A stretch of DNA of 64,000 bases from Streptomyces sp. NBC_01549 (GCF_026339955.1 NZ_JAPEPW010000002.1:1922001-1986000); one strand, 5' to 3'. Positions 42,408 through 52,220 are shown, counted from the first letter of the stretch. Translations and numbers: made by a program. Notes: generated by a model not told the origin, from the letters alone.

Positions 42408-45400
42408 TCAGCCCGTGTACTGGGCGAAGACCTTGAGGTAGTCGTACGGCTGCTGCGACACGCCGCTGCAGGAGTCACCGTCGGATCCGGAGCCGCAGGC
42501 CCGGTCGCGGTTCACGGACCAGTAGGTGAGGCGCCCGATGTGGTGCTGTTGGGCGTAGGCGAGCATGGTCTTGAAGTCGGCGACGCGGACCAGTTCGCCG
42601 GAGTCGTCGGTCTTGCCGTTCATGGACGACAGGCCGATGTGCGCGTACGCCGTCGCGTCGCTGTATCCATAGGCCGACTTGACCCGCGCCTTGAGGCCCT
42701 CCATGGCCTGGGTGGTGAGGGTGCCCATGTTGGTGGTGCCGCCGCCGAAGTCGAACGGCATGATGCACCAGATGTCATTGGCGAGCCCCGAGGTGGCGGC
42801 CCGCTTGATCATGTCGACCCCGGTGGAGTCCGGGCCACCGGTCGTCGTGCCGAAGGTGATGATCGTCTTGAGGCCGGAGTTGCCGGCCTTCACGATCTTC
42901 AGCGCGTCGATCACGCGTTGCCGGACGGTGGCGTTGCTCCACTCCGTGTTCTCGATGTCGATGTCGATGACCTTGAGGCCATAGGCGTTGATGATCTTCT
43001 GGTAGGCGCCCGCGAGCGCCGAGGCGCTGGAACACTTCTCGCCGAGCTTGGCGCCGCTCCAGCCGCCGACGGAGACCACGACATCGCCGCCGGCCGCGCG
43101 GATCGCGTTGATCTTCGACTGGTCGTTGCCGCCGGTCAGCGGGCGGGAGCCGTCCCACTTCGGGTTGCAGGAGCCGTCGGAGAGAACGAACGCGAGCGTG
43201 AACCACTTCACCCCGGTCGCCGACATGACCGACGTCGGGTTCTGCGGGCTGCCCCAGCCGAGGTACTCATAGGGCGCCACCGCCATGCCCGGTGAGGCCG
43301 CGGCGGTCTTCAGGGCGGTGCTCACCGGCTTCACACGGATCAGACGCGTCTCGCCCGGGCGCAGGGTCGCGCTGTACGAGTCCGCGATCGTGCCCTTGTG
43401 AGAGCCCGACCACAGGTCGGTGACATCACCGGAGCCGGTGAAGCCGACCTGCGACCAGTTCACGCTGACCGTGGAGTTGCCGGACGTGCCGGTGTTGAAG
43501 AGGGCGACGACATACTGGCCGTCGCTCTCCTTCTTGCTCCAGACCTGCTTGACGCCACTGCTCACGATCCGCTTCGCGGCGACGCCGTCCTGGTCGACAC
43601 CGATGAGCCGGTCGTTGGTCAGCATCGGTTTGTCGACGGAGTCGAGGTTCGTCAGGTCCGTGCCGAGCAGCAGGGGTGCGCCCGCCATCGCCCACAGGGT
43701 GAGGTGCGAGCGGCGCTGGTCGGCGGTGAGACCCGCCTGGTCGCCGTTGCCGATCTCCAGTGAGTCCAGGTCGTTCCAGCCGCCCGGGCCCGCGTACTGC
43801 TGCCAGTTGGCCGCCGAGGTGAAGCGGGCGGAGACGTGCGACCAGTCGGTCAGCGGATAGCCGCTGCCGTTGTCGCCGGAGCCGCAGTAGCACTCGACGT
43901 CGCCCTGGGTGCGCCAGCTGTTCGCCAGTGACTTCCAGGTGGAGGCATTGGCGATCGGAAGGTTGTTGGAGAGGGCGAAGGTGATGGGCCGGCCGGTGGC
44001 CCGCAGCGCCTTGTCCCAGGCCTGGACGTCGGGGATGTCGGCGCTGCCCACGCCGTCGATCTTCAGGTAGTCGACTCCCCAGGAGGCGAACTGCTTGGCC
44101 CATGAGTTCACGAACTCCTGGGCGCCGGGCTTCCCGTAGTCGATGTAGTACATGTTCTTGCAGTTGTAGTTCTTCTCGGTCTTCGAGGTGTCCGCGATGT
44201 CGGCCGCGTGGTAAGAGGTCCCCTCGATCGGTGTGTTCTTGGTGACGGCGTTCTTGGCGATGCCCGGCGTCACATAGAAGCCGAACTTGAGCCCCTTGGA
44301 GTGGATGTAGTCGGCCAACGCCTTGATCCCGGCGGGGAACTTGGCGGTGTCGACGGTCCAGCGCCCGTAGGAGTCGACGACGAATCCGTTCGCGTCGCAC
44401 TTCTGCCAGAAGTCGTCGAGGTTGACGTACACGAAGCCGTGGTCCTTGAGTCCGCCCGCGATGAGCGCGTCGGCCTGCGCCTTGATCTTCGCCTCGGTCG
44501 GCCACCGGCGCACGAAGCTCCAGCTGCTCCAGCCCATGGCGGGGCGCAGCGACTGACCGTTGTCCGAGTAGGTTCCCGAGGTGGCCGTGGGGGTGGCGTA
44601 CGACGTGCCGATCCAGGCCTCGTCGATCCGCAGCCGCTTGTAGCGGGTGGTGTCGGTGGACGCGGCCCAGGTGGAGTCGACTTCGAGGCGTACGTACCGG
44701 GCGTTGGCGGCGGTCAGGTCGATTCCCTGGATGCCGCGTCGGCTGGGGAGCTGTCCGGTCTTGACCGCGCTGCCCCAGGTGGACCCGTCGTTGCTGAGGA
44801 ACACCTTGTAGTCCTTGATGCGGGCGGACTGCTCGGTGTCGGAGCGTGCGTAGGCGACGGAGTCCTCGCGCTGGTTGAGGCCGATGTACTGCACCTTCTT
44901 GGCGCTGCCGAGGTCGAAGGTGAGGTTGACGGGCAGCGTCTTGTTGCTGTCCCAGTAGGTGAGGTAGTCGCCGTCGCCCGCGGCGGCCGCGCCGTGACCG
45001 CTCGCCGAGGCGCTCGCGGACATCGTGACGCCGGAGGCGATGCCCTGGCGGCCGGCCGTGGTGACCTTGAAGACGGTGTCGTACGGGTCCCAGTTCGCCA
45101 GGTCGTTGAGAGTGAGCACGCCACCTGACTGCGTCCACGAAACGGCCGCGCCCGTACGGAGGTTGGTGACGGAAGCGATGCGGTAGCCGTTGTCACGGAT
45201 GCGCAGGGTGCTGGTGCTGGGCGGGGTCAGCACATGGACGTACTGGAGGTTGGGGTCGGTCTTGCTGACCGTGGTGACGCCGTGGGCCCCGTCGTTCCAG
45301 AAGCCGGGCTTCAGGCCGCCGTACATGTAGCCGCCGCCCTCGGTTCCGTGCAGTGACTGCCAGATGGGGCCGAGGTAGGAGTCGGCGAAGTTGTTGAAGG

Positions 45401-47882
45401 CCTCCTGGTTCGCCGGGAACCTGCCGTTGACCTGCGCGGTCTCGGCCATCAGCGCCTTCACGGACGAGCCCGCGTTAGTGATCAGGCGGCCGAGGGTGAG
45501 CGTCTTGTCGACGGAGGGGTTGGAGCCGTCGTACCACCACGCCCCGCTCGACGGCAGCTTGAAGTCGGCCTCGGTGAGGCGGGGCCCGGCCGTGTAGACG
45601 GCCTGGGGGTAGTCGTAGGACGGGGTCATGCCCGTCTTCTGCTCGTTGCTGATCATGTCCATGATCGACGTGTCTTCGTTGTTGTTGCTGAGCGTGTAAC
45701 TCGGGCGCTTCTGCTGGATCTGCGCGTAGAGGTCGTGGCTCTCCCAGTACGCGTTGTCGTTGTCGATCCAGAAGCCGCCGAGGTCCGGATAGCGGTCCAT
45801 GACCTCGAAGAAGTTGTCGTAGCTGAAGCGGCCGAAGCCGTCGCGGGTGGTGAGGTCGACGTCAGCACCCTTGTAGGCGGAGTACGCGGCCGAGTCGAGC
45901 CACTCGTGACCGCCCTCGTCGTGCCACTGGGGGTCGTCGGTCATATAGAGGATGACCTTGAGCCCCTTGGCCTTGGCTGCCGTGATCAGCTCACCGAGGA
46001 AGTCCCGCTTGGTGGAGCAGCTGCCGGGGATCTTCGAGGGCCAGGGCCGGGCGTAGCCGAGGCGGCTGTGGAAGCTGGCGAGGACGAGGTACTGGGTGTG
46101 CAGCTTCTGGGCCTCGTTCACCCAGTAGTCGGGGGTCCAGCCGCCGTTGGTGACGTCGTTCTCCCAGGCGGTGCAGCTGGTGTGGGCGGGGGCGGTGCGT
46201 TCGCCCCAGTGCAGGAAGAGTCCGCCGACGGAGCCACGCAGGAACGCCTGGCGGGGGTTTTCGAGGTCGAGCGGCTTCACACCTGTGTGCGGCCGCCGCG
46301 CAGCTCGGGTCGTCACCGCCGTGCTCTCGGCCGGCGTACCGCAGTTCTCGCTGGAGCCGCTGCTGGAGACCCGCAGCGTGCCGCCCGTGGTGTTGTGACT
46401 GTCCGTCAGGCAGTAGCCGGTGACGTTCTGGAAGCCCATGTCGTGGGGTGAGTCGCTCCCCCGCTGGGCCGTGAACCGGGTGAACCTGATCCCGTTCGCG
46501 GCGTTCGCGATGACGGCCGGGCGTCCGTCGTCGGCCGCGTACTTCACCGAGCTGTCCGTGAAGGTGATGTTGTCGGCGTTGTGGAGGTACCAGCCGTACG
46601 CGGGCCGCGTGCCGATGGCCTTGGGGTTGTAGTCGCCCGGGTCGTTGCTCGGCACGGCGGTGGACATGGTGCCGTTGCCGCCGGGGACGGTGATGTTGAC
46701 GTTGGTGAAGGTGACCCCGCTGATCCGGTGGCCGTTCTCGCCCCACAGCGTCGGGCTGAAGGACGGACTCACCCCGGTCGCCGTGATGTTGTCGTACGTG
46801 ACGTCGCTGATCGAGCCGACGCCGGGACTGTTGCCGCAGCGCTTCCGGGTACCGATCTTCTGCATGATCGGCGAGTGGACGCCGGTCATGGTGATGTCGC
46901 GGTAGTGGACGTCGGAGATCTTCGCACCGTCCATGGAGACCATGCCGAGCCCGGACTTGTCCGCGCCCTCGATGCGGATCTTGGCGAACTGGTAGTCGGA
47001 GAAGTCGCCACAGGTCTCGGAGCCGAACATCAGGGCGTTGCAGCACGCCGCCGACAGATACGAGTCGCTCACCCGCACATGGCCGTTATGGAGCTTGGCC
47101 CCGAGCGCGTAGTCGCTCTTGAAGACGAGGGCGTCGTCGTTGGCCTTGATGTTGGCATTGGTGACCGTGACATTGGTGGTGCTGATGATGTTCCAGCCGT
47201 CGCGGTCGCCGGCCGTGTCGATGGTCAGGTGGTCCGAGGTGACGTTCGTACAGCCGTTGATGAGGGCCGCGAAGTGCCCGCCGCGCCGCAGGGTGAGGCC
47301 GTCACCGAGGCGCAGACCGTCGCAGCGGGTCAGGGAGAGGATCTTGTCGGCCTCGCCGGACTTGGGGTTGCCGGTGATGAGGTTGCCGAGTCCGTCGATG
47401 ACACCCTCGCCCACGAAGCCGATGTTCTTCAGCTTGTCGCCGTAGATCATCGCGTTGTGGAAGTGACTGTGCCCGTAGTCCTGGTAGGCGTCGTTGGGGT
47501 TGGTCTCGGGCGGGTCGTAGGTGTCCGCACTGGAACCCTGGACCGTGGCGCCCTTGTCCACTTGAAGAGTGACCTCGCTCTTCAAGTGGATGGTGTTCTT
47601 GGACTTGTACTGGCCGGCGGAGAAGCGGACGGTACCGCCGCCCGCCGCGTTCGCAGCGGTGATGGCCTTGTTGATGGCCGGGCTGTCATTGGTGGAGCCG
47701 TCGCCCTTGGCTCCGTAGTCGTGGACGTCGAACACGGCGGCGGCGTGGGGCGCGGTGGTGGACGTGGGAGCGGTGGCGCTCCGGGGAGCGGCGAGGGCCG
47801 CGGGGTGGGTCAGGCCCAGTACGACGGCGAAGGCGAAGAAGACACTCGCCGCCCAACTCCGTTTTCTCATGGGTGGTTTCAT
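42408..47882 (-). CDS. Giant secreted multi-domain glycosidase (beta-helix + GH29-like + CBM32 + GH27 + GH18)
   Basis: 1824 residues; ATG behind AGGAG. Signal peptide about 1-32. Domains in order: right-handed beta-helix of the polygalacturonase/pectate-lyase type, about 50-515 (FDVHDYGAKGDGSTNDSPAI; ANDDALVFKSD with Asp249-Asp250); an alpha-fucosidase (GH29)-like barrel, about 535-950 (FLHWGERT; GGFWIDNDN with Asp707); an F5/8-type CBM32, about 952-1090; a GH27 alpha-galactosidase, about 1112-1520 (MGWSSWS; nucleophile Asp1276 in DYLKIDG; acid/base Asp1328 in WRTQGDVE); and a GH18-like C-terminus, about 1535-1824 (DIDIE, acid Glu1644). Twelve bases separate it from the PQQ dehydrogenase gene. 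The domain set suggests attack on a branched pectin-type or galactose/fucose-bearing polymer. The GH29 call is the least certain. Confidence 0.85.
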   Translation of the reverse strand: MKPPMRKRSWAASVFFAFAVVLGLTHPAALAAPRSATAPTSTTAPHAAAVFDVHDYGAKGDGSTNDSPAINKAITAANAAGGGTVRFSAGQYKSKNTIHLKSEVTLQVDKGATVQGSSADTYDPPETNPNDAYQDYGHSHFHNAMIYGDKLKNIGFVGEGVIDGLGNLITGNPKSGEADKILSLTRCDGLRLGDGLTLRRGGHFAALINGCTNVTSDHLTIDTAGDRDGWNIISTTNVTVTNANIKANDDALVFKSDYALGAKLHNGHVRVSDSYLSAACCNALMFGSETCGDFSDYQFAKIRIEGADKSGLGMVSMDGAKISDVHYRDITMTGVHSPIMQKIGTRKRCGNSPGVGSISDVTYDNITATGVSPSFSPTLWGENGHRISGVTFTNVNITVPGGNGTMSTAVPSNDPGDYNPKAIGTRPAYGWYLHNADNITFTDSSVKYAADDGRPAVIANAANGIRFTRFTAQRGSDSPHDMGFQNVTGYCLTDSHNTTGGTLRVSSSGSSENCGTPAESTAVTTRAARRPHTGVKPLDLENPRQAFLRGSVGGLFLHWGERTAPAHTSCTAWENDVTNGGWTPDYWVNEAQKLHTQYLVLASFHSRLGYARPWPSKIPGSCSTKRDFLGELITAAKAKGLKVILYMTDDPQWHDEGGHEWLDSAAYSAYKGADVDLTTRDGFGRFSYDNFFEVMDRYPDLGGFWIDNDNAYWESHDLYAQIQQKRPSYTLSNNNEDTSIMDMISNEQKTGMTPSYDYPQAVYTAGPRLTEADFKLPSSGAWWYDGSNPSVDKTLTLGRLITNAGSSVKALMAETAQVNGRFPANQEAFNNFADSYLGPIWQSLHGTEGGGYMYGGLKPGFWNDGAHGVTTVSKTDPNLQYVHVLTPPSTSTLRIRDNGYRIASVTNLRTGAAVSWTQSGGVLTLNDLANWDPYDTVFKVTTAGRQGIASGVTMSASASASGHGAAAAGDGDYLTYWDSNKTLPVNLTFDLGSAKKVQYIGLNQREDSVAYARSDTEQSARIKDYKVFLSNDGSTWGSAVKTGQLPSRRGIQGIDLTAANARYVRLEVDSTWAASTDTTRYKRLRIDEAWIGTSYATPTATSGTYSDNGQSLRPAMGWSSWSFVRRWPTEAKIKAQADALIAGGLKDHGFVYVNLDDFWQKCDANGFVVDSYGRWTVDTAKFPAGIKALADYIHSKGLKFGFYVTPGIAKNAVTKNTPIEGTSYHAADIADTSKTEKNYNCKNMYYIDYGKPGAQEFVNSWAKQFASWGVDYLKIDGVGSADIPDVQAWDKALRATGRPITFALSNNLPIANASTWKSLANSWRTQGDVECYCGSGDNGSGYPLTDWSHVSARFTSAANWQQYAGPGGWNDLDSLEIGNGDQAGLTADQRRSHLTLWAMAGAPLLLGTDLTNLDSVDKPMLTNDRLIGVDQDGVAAKRIVSSGVKQVWSKKESDGQYVVALFNTGTSGNSTVSVNWSQVGFTGSGDVTDLWSGSHKGTIADSYSATLRPGETRLIRVKPVSTALKTAAASPGMAVAPYEYLGWGSPQNPTSVMSATGVKWFTLAFVLSDGSCNPKWDGSRPLTGGNDQSKINAIRAAGGDVVVSVGGWSGAKLGEKCSSASALAGAYQKIINAYGLKVIDIDIENTEWSNATVRQRVIDALKIVKAGNSGLKTIITFGTTTGGPDSTGVDMIKRAATSGLANDIWCIMPFDFGGGTTNMGTLTTQAMEGLKARVKSAYGYSDATAYAHIGLSSMNGKTDDSGELVRVADFKTMLAYAQQHHIGRLTYWSVNRDRACGSGSDGDSCSGVSQQPYDYLKVFAQYTG

Positions 47883-47893
47883 GGAACGGCTCC

Positions 47894-48688
47894 TCACACC
47901 AGTTGGTAGCCGCGCAGGTTGGTCAGCAGCAGGTAGCAGTCCTGCAGGGACCCGGAGGTGTCGCCGAGGGACCGGTAGATGCCCCACTTGGGGCGCACCC
48001 GGTCGGCGAGGAAGGTGTCGACGCCCGACTTGGACGCGTCGATGACGGTGGTGGAACCGTTCTTGAGGATCCAGCGGAGGGTACCCGCGGAGCCGTTGCC
48101 GACCTTGATCTGGAAGTCGACGTCGATCCATTTGTTCTGCAGCGGCTCCAGATCGGTGCGGCCGACGAGGATGTCGTCGATCGCGAGCTTCAGCTCGATG
48201 GTCTGCACCCCGTTCACCCGGCGCAGTGACTGCACGACGATCGGCGAGGTGCCGGTGCCGGGCTGCTTCATCTGCATGATGTGGGTGAAGGTGGTGGTCG
48301 CCTTCAGCGAGCTCGGGATGTACATCGAGTACGTGACCCGCCAGGTCTGGCCGACGGTCCACTTGAGGTAGTCACTGCCGCTGCCGTTACGCAGGCCCGT
48401 GACTTCCTGGCGCTGGCGGTCCGTCGAGGTGTCGCGGTCGACGGTGTGCATGTTGAAGCGCCAGTTGTCGCCGGTGGCGAAGATGTGCGGCTGGCCCGCG
48501 GGATGCGAGTCGGCACGGTCGTCCTCGATCGTCTCGAAGGCGCCGAGCTTGTCACCGCTCGCCGACGGGGACCACTTCAGCTGCCAGGAGGCGGCGTGCG
48601 CGGCGGTGCCCGTCGCCGGGATGCCGACCGCGGCCCCGGCGGCGCCGCCGAGCGCCGCGCCGAGCAGGGTCCTTCTCGTGGTGCTCAT
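47894..48688 (-). CDS. Secreted polysaccharide lyase-like protein (PF14099-type)
   Basis: 264 residues with a Tat-type signal (STTRRTLLGAALGGAAG, cleavage near AHAA about residue 33). The mature domain is a beta-jelly-roll: FNMHTVDRDTSTDRQRQEV, YLKWTVGQTWRVTYSMYIPSSL, FTHIMQMKQPG and RPKWGIYRSLGD match the heparin-lyase-I-like/alginate-lyase family often labelled Tat pathway signal sequence domain protein. It would cleave an acidic polysaccharide by beta-elimination. It lies between GH105, which removes the unsaturated ends left by lyases, and the giant enzyme; eleven or fewer bases separate them. Confidence 0.8.
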   Translation of the reverse strand: MSTTRRTLLGAALGGAAGAAVGIPATGTAAHAASWQLKWSPSASGDKLGAFETIEDDRADSHPAGQPHIFATGDNWRFNMHTVDRDTSTDRQRQEVTGLRNGSGSDYLKWTVGQTWRVTYSMYIPSSLKATTTFTHIMQMKQPGTGTSPIVVQSLRRVNGVQTIELKLAIDDILVGRTDLEPLQNKWIDVDFQIKVGNGSAGTLRWILKNGSTTVIDASKSGVDTFLADRVRPKWGIYRSLGDTSGSLQDCYLLLTNLRGYQLV

Positions 48689-48695
48689 GGCTGAC

Positions 48696-49895
48696 TCACC
48701 TCGTCCTGAGTGGGTGGGCTGTGAGCTGTTCGTTCATGATCAGGAAGGCGCCGAGGCCGTGGAAGTCGTTCGTGGCCCGGTCACGGGCGATGTAGTACGC
48801 GTAGTCGCCGACGTTGGTGCCGATGGAGATGTCGGTGAGGTTGGTGCGGCCGTCGGAGCCGACCGAGATCCTGGCGAGGACGCCCTGGTAACCGCGCTGC
48901 GCGACGGACGCGTAGTGCGGGTCGAGGTAGCCCTGCTGGGCGCCACGCGAGAGGGCGTAGGTGAACATGCTGGAGCAGGACGTCTCGGTCCAGTTGTCGC
49001 TGCGGCCACCCTTGTCGATCACCTGGAACCAGCGGCCGGTGGCCGGGTCCTGGGTCTTATCCAGACCTGCCGCCAACCTTCGGAAAATGCCGACCAGTTG
49101 GGGTCGTCGTGGGTGGTCGACCGGGATCGCGTCGAGCACGTTGACGATCGCCATCGCGTACCAGCCGACCGCCCGGCACCAGTGTTCCGGGGCGAGACCG
49201 GTAGCCGGGTCGGCCCAGCTCGCCGTCTTCGACTCGTCGTAGGCGTGCTTCAGCAGGCCGTTCGTCACCTGGAGATGGTTGCCGTAGACATAGAGCTGCT
49301 TGGCGGCCTCGTCGTTCGCGTAGGTCGTGTCCCCGAACTCCTTGCCGTACTCGACCAGGAACGGGTTCACCATGTAGACGCCGTCCGACCAGAGTTGGTG
49401 GGCCCGGCTGCTGGTGTCGGCATGCCAGAAACCGCCGTCGGAGGTGCGTGGGTAGGTGTTCAGACGGCTTCGGATCTTCAGGGCCGCCTTGCGGTAGCGG
49501 TCCTGGCCCGTCTCGTGGTGCAGGATCGTCAGCAGCCGGCCCGCCTGCATGCTGTCGAGGCTGTTGAAGCTCTGGCCGATCGAACCGTCGCTCGACACGA
49601 AGCGGTCGACGTAGCTCTTGATGTAGGTGAGATAGCGGGCGTCGTGCGTGCGCTGGTACGTGAGGTACTGGCCGTAGAGATACAGCCCGACCGGGTACGA
49701 CCAGCCGCCGATCGTGCTCGGGGTGTAGCGGGCCATGGTCGAGTCGATCAGGGCGACGGACCAGTCCTGGGCGGCGGCGGGCCTTCCCGCAGGCGCTTGG
49801 GACAAAGGTGTCGGGGGTGCGGTGGCGGCCACCGTGGTCAGGCCGGCGGTGGTGAGCACGCCCGCCATCAGCGCTGCCCGCAGTCGTCGTCTCAT
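48696..49895 (-). CDS. GH88/GH105 unsaturated glucuronyl/rhamnogalacturonyl hydrolase, secreted
   Basis: 399 residues; ATG overlaps the pqqE stop (ATGA) and follows GGGAGGAA. Signal peptide about 1-27. The six-hairpin barrel shows GGWSYPVGLYLYGQYLTYQ, GGFWHADT, QLWSDGVYMVNPFLVEYG (catalytic Asp region) and CRAVGWYAMAIVNVLDAIP, all typical of YteR-like GH105. These enzymes hydrate the double bond at the non-reducing end of lyase products. Translational coupling to a cofactor-synthesis gene is unusual. Residues around the end (YAYYIARDRATNDFHGLGAFLIMNEQ) complete the family pattern. Confidence 0.9.
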   Translation of the reverse strand: MRRRLRAALMAGVLTTAGLTTVAATAPPTPLSQAPAGRPAAAQDWSVALIDSTMARYTPSTIGGWSYPVGLYLYGQYLTYQRTHDARYLTYIKSYVDRFVSSDGSIGQSFNSLDSMQAGRLLTILHHETGQDRYRKAALKIRSRLNTYPRTSDGGFWHADTSSRAHQLWSDGVYMVNPFLVEYGKEFGDTTYANDEAAKQLYVYGNHLQVTNGLLKHAYDESKTASWADPATGLAPEHWCRAVGWYAMAIVNVLDAIPVDHPRRPQLVGIFRRLAAGLDKTQDPATGRWFQVIDKGGRSDNWTETSCSSMFTYALSRGAQQGYLDPHYASVAQRGYQGVLARISVGSDGRTNLTDISIGTNVGDYAYYIARDRATNDFHGLGAFLIMNEQLTAHPLRTR

Positions 49896-50977
49896 GTTCC
49901 TCCCTCTCGGTAGGCGTAGGCGGAGTTCCTGAGCGGGGCCTCGTCGACGAGCGCGCGGACGAGGTGGTGGTCGGGTGCGTGGCGGCAGGCCGGGTCGGTG
50001 CGGGAGGCGTCGCCGGTGAGCGCGTACGCCTGGCAGCGACAGCCACCGAAGTCCGTCGTGCGCAGGGCGCAGCCGCGGCAGGGGTCCGGCATCCAGGCCT
50101 CGCCCCGGTAGGCGTTGAAGGCCTTGGAATCGCGCCAGATCCAGTCGAGCCGGTGTGCGCGCACGTTCGGCGCGTCGAGTGCGGGGAGCGTCGCGGCGGA
50201 GGGGCACGGGAGCGCGGTGCCGTCCGGGGCGACGGTGAGGGAGACGGCACCCCAGCCGCCCATGCAAGGTTTCGCGATGGCGTCGAGAAGGTCGGGGGCG
50301 ACCCAGACCAGTTCGAGGGAGCCGGTGAGTTGTTCGCGCCGTCGGCGCACCGTGACGCGGGCCCGTTCGACCTGGTCCCGGGTCGGCAGGAGAGCGGTGC
50401 GGTTGCGGGCGGCCCAACCGTAGTACTGCGTGTTGGCGAGCTCGATCCGGTCGGCACCCCAGGAGAGGGCGAGTGTGATCAGGTCGTCGACGGCGTCGAT
50501 GTTGGCCCGGTGCAGGACGGCGTTCAGGCCGAGTGGCAGCCCGGCCGCCCGCACCAACCGTGCGGCGCGCTCCTTGGCGGTGAACGCGCGGGCCCCCGCG
50601 ATGAGTTCGGCAACCCGGGGATCGGTGTGCTGCACGGAGAGCTGGACGCTGCGCAGTCCCGCGTCCACCAGCTCCGCGAGCCTTCGCTCGTGCAGGCCCA
50701 CACCGCTGGTGACGAGCTGGGTGTAGAGGCCCGCGGCGTCGGCGGCGGCGACGATCCGAACGAGATCGCGCCTGAGAAGGGGTTCGCCGCCGGACAGATG
50801 GATCTGGACAACGCCCAGGTCAGCGGCCTGACATAACACGTCGGCCCATTGCCCTGCGGTCAGCTCTCTTGACCGACTGATCAGTTCGACGGGATTGGAG
50901 CAATACGCGCAGCGCAGCGGGCAGCCGTGGGTGAGTTCGGCCAGCAGAGCCCAGGGGGGATCGACGGTCGCGGTCAT
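49892..50977 (-). CDS. pqqE: PqqE, radical SAM peptide cyclase of PQQ synthesis
   Basis: 361 residues; ATG overlaps pqqD stop (ATGA). Radical SAM cluster motif CPLRCAYC (Cys19, Cys23, Cys26), LSGGEPLLRRDL, then a SPASM-type C-terminus with PCMGGWGAVSLTVAPDGTALPCPSA and CRGCALRTTDFGGCRCQAY for auxiliary clusters. PqqE joins the Glu and Tyr side chains of PqqA, the first committed step. It works with PqqD as peptide chaperone. Confidence 0.95.
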   Translation of the reverse strand: MTATVDPPWALLAELTHGCPLRCAYCSNPVELISRSRELTAGQWADVLCQAADLGVVQIHLSGGEPLLRRDLVRIVAAADAAGLYTQLVTSGVGLHERRLAELVDAGLRSVQLSVQHTDPRVAELIAGARAFTAKERAARLVRAAGLPLGLNAVLHRANIDAVDDLITLALSWGADRIELANTQYYGWAARNRTALLPTRDQVERARVTVRRRREQLTGSLELVWVAPDLLDAIAKPCMGGWGAVSLTVAPDGTALPCPSAATLPALDAPNVRAHRLDWIWRDSKAFNAYRGEAWMPDPCRGCALRTTDFGGCRCQAYALTGDASRTDPACRHAPDHHLVRALVDEAPLRNSAYAYREGGT

Positions 50978-51228
50978 CGGAGCCAGCCCTCCTTGCGCAA
51001 CGCCGCGAGGAAGCGGGGTACTTCGTCGGCGACGGGCGCGCCGGGGAACCGTTCGGCGAGCGTGGCGACGATCTCGGACACCTCGCGGTGGCCGTCGCAG
51101 AGCCGGACGACACTCCCGGCGTGGCCGCGCAGGACCACGACCCGTTCGGGCACGAGCAGCAAGTCGGCCTGGCGGACGGGATCATGACGGAACATCACAG
51201 GACGGGTGAGGGCGGGGCGCCAGGTCAT
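50974..51228 (-). CDS. pqqD: PqqD, precursor-peptide chaperone
   Basis: 84 residues, a stand-alone RRE-like winged helix: PERVVVLRGHAGSVVRLCDGHREVSEIVATLAERFP. It starts at the ATG overlapping the pqqC stop (ATGA). PqqD binds PqqA and presents it to PqqE. Separate gene here, not fused to PqqC as in some bacteria. Confidence 0.93.
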   Translation of the reverse strand: MTWRPALTRPVMFRHDPVRQADLLLVPERVVVLRGHAGSVVRLCDGHREVSEIVATLAERFPGAPVADEVPRFLAALRKEGWLR

Positions 51229-52202
51229 GGCGGGCCTCCCGCGGGGCCGGGCACACGCGGGGCCGCCGAATGATCCGACGGCCCCGGCGGGACGGCTCCG
51301 GGTGAGGCATCTCCTGACGCCCACTCGGACGCGAGGGACAACGCGTCCCCCGACGCCTGCCCTGACACCAAGGCCGAGGCATCTCCCGGTACGGCAGACG
51401 ACGTGCCCGGCGCGCGCGGCAGGGCGCCGACTCCGGCGGCGGCGCCCGACACACCGGCCGACGCGCTTGCGCCCGTCGGTACGGTGTCGCTCGCCCGGTC
51501 CACCGCGTCCAGGAGCGCCCACAGCACCTCGCACTTGAACGTCAGCGCCGCCACGGCCCGTTCCTGCTGCTCACGGGTGCGGGCCCAGCCCTGGACCAGG
51601 GCGAGTGCCTCCGCGCTGTCGCGGCCGCCCTGCCCGATGCGGGTACGGAAGTACGCGAGGCCCTCGGTCTCGATCCACGGGTAGTACCGCTCGAACGCGG
51701 CGATCCGCGTGCGCATCAGCCCCGGTGCGGACAGCTCCGTGAGGGAGGCGGCGACCGCGTCGAGCACCGGCCGCAGGCGGCAGAAATTGACGTAACCCTC
51801 GACCGCGAGCCGGACGCCGGGCAGCACCCGGGAGGCGTCCCACAGCCTCGGCCGTTCGAGGCCGGCGGCCTCGCCCAGCCGCAGCCAGCGTTCGATGCCG
51901 CCCTGCCCGACCGCCGTGCCGTCGTGGTCCTGGATCCTGCGGACCCAGACCCGCCGCAGTGCGGGTTCGTCGAACTTGGCGAGGATCAGGGCGTCCTTGA
52001 CGGGGATGTGGCGCTGGTAGTGGAAGCGGTTGGCGATCCAGCGGCGCAGCTCAGACGGGGTCAACTCACCCTCGTGCATACGGACGTTGAAGGGATGACG
52101 GTCGTGGTAGCGGTCCTCGGCGACGGCGCGCAGCCGCTCGGTGAACTCGGCGGTTCCCCAAGGGGCCGCGGCACCGTCGTCGGGTACCGGTGTCGCGGTC
52201 AC
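51225..52202 (-). CDS. pqqC: PqqC, PQQ synthase, with long low-complexity tail
   Basis: 325 residues; GTG start. The first about 240 residues are a complete PqqC: HPFNVRMHEGELTPSELRRWIANRFHYQRHIPVKDA, RRIQDHDG, YVNFCRLRPVLDAVAASLTEL, PWIETEGLAYFRTRIGQ, KCEVLWALLDAV. It oxidises the last intermediate to PQQ with oxygen and no metal. A tail of about 85 residues rich in Ala, Gly, Ser and Pro follows, encoded by imperfect repeats, and is not part of the known fold. The stop overlaps pqqD. Confidence 0.93.
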   Translation of the reverse strand: MTATPVPDDGAAAPWGTAEFTERLRAVAEDRYHDRHPFNVRMHEGELTPSELRRWIANRFHYQRHIPVKDALILAKFDEPALRRVWVRRIQDHDGTAVGQGGIERWLRLGEAAGLERPRLWDASRVLPGVRLAVEGYVNFCRLRPVLDAVAASLTELSAPGLMRTRIAAFERYYPWIETEGLAYFRTRIGQGGRDSAEALALVQGWARTREQQERAVAALTFKCEVLWALLDAVDRASDTVPTGASASAGVSGAAAGVGALPRAPGTSSAVPGDASALVSGQASGDALSLASEWASGDASPGAVPPGPSDHSAAPRVPGPAGGPP

Positions 52203-52220
52203 GGTTCGACGACCGCGGGG

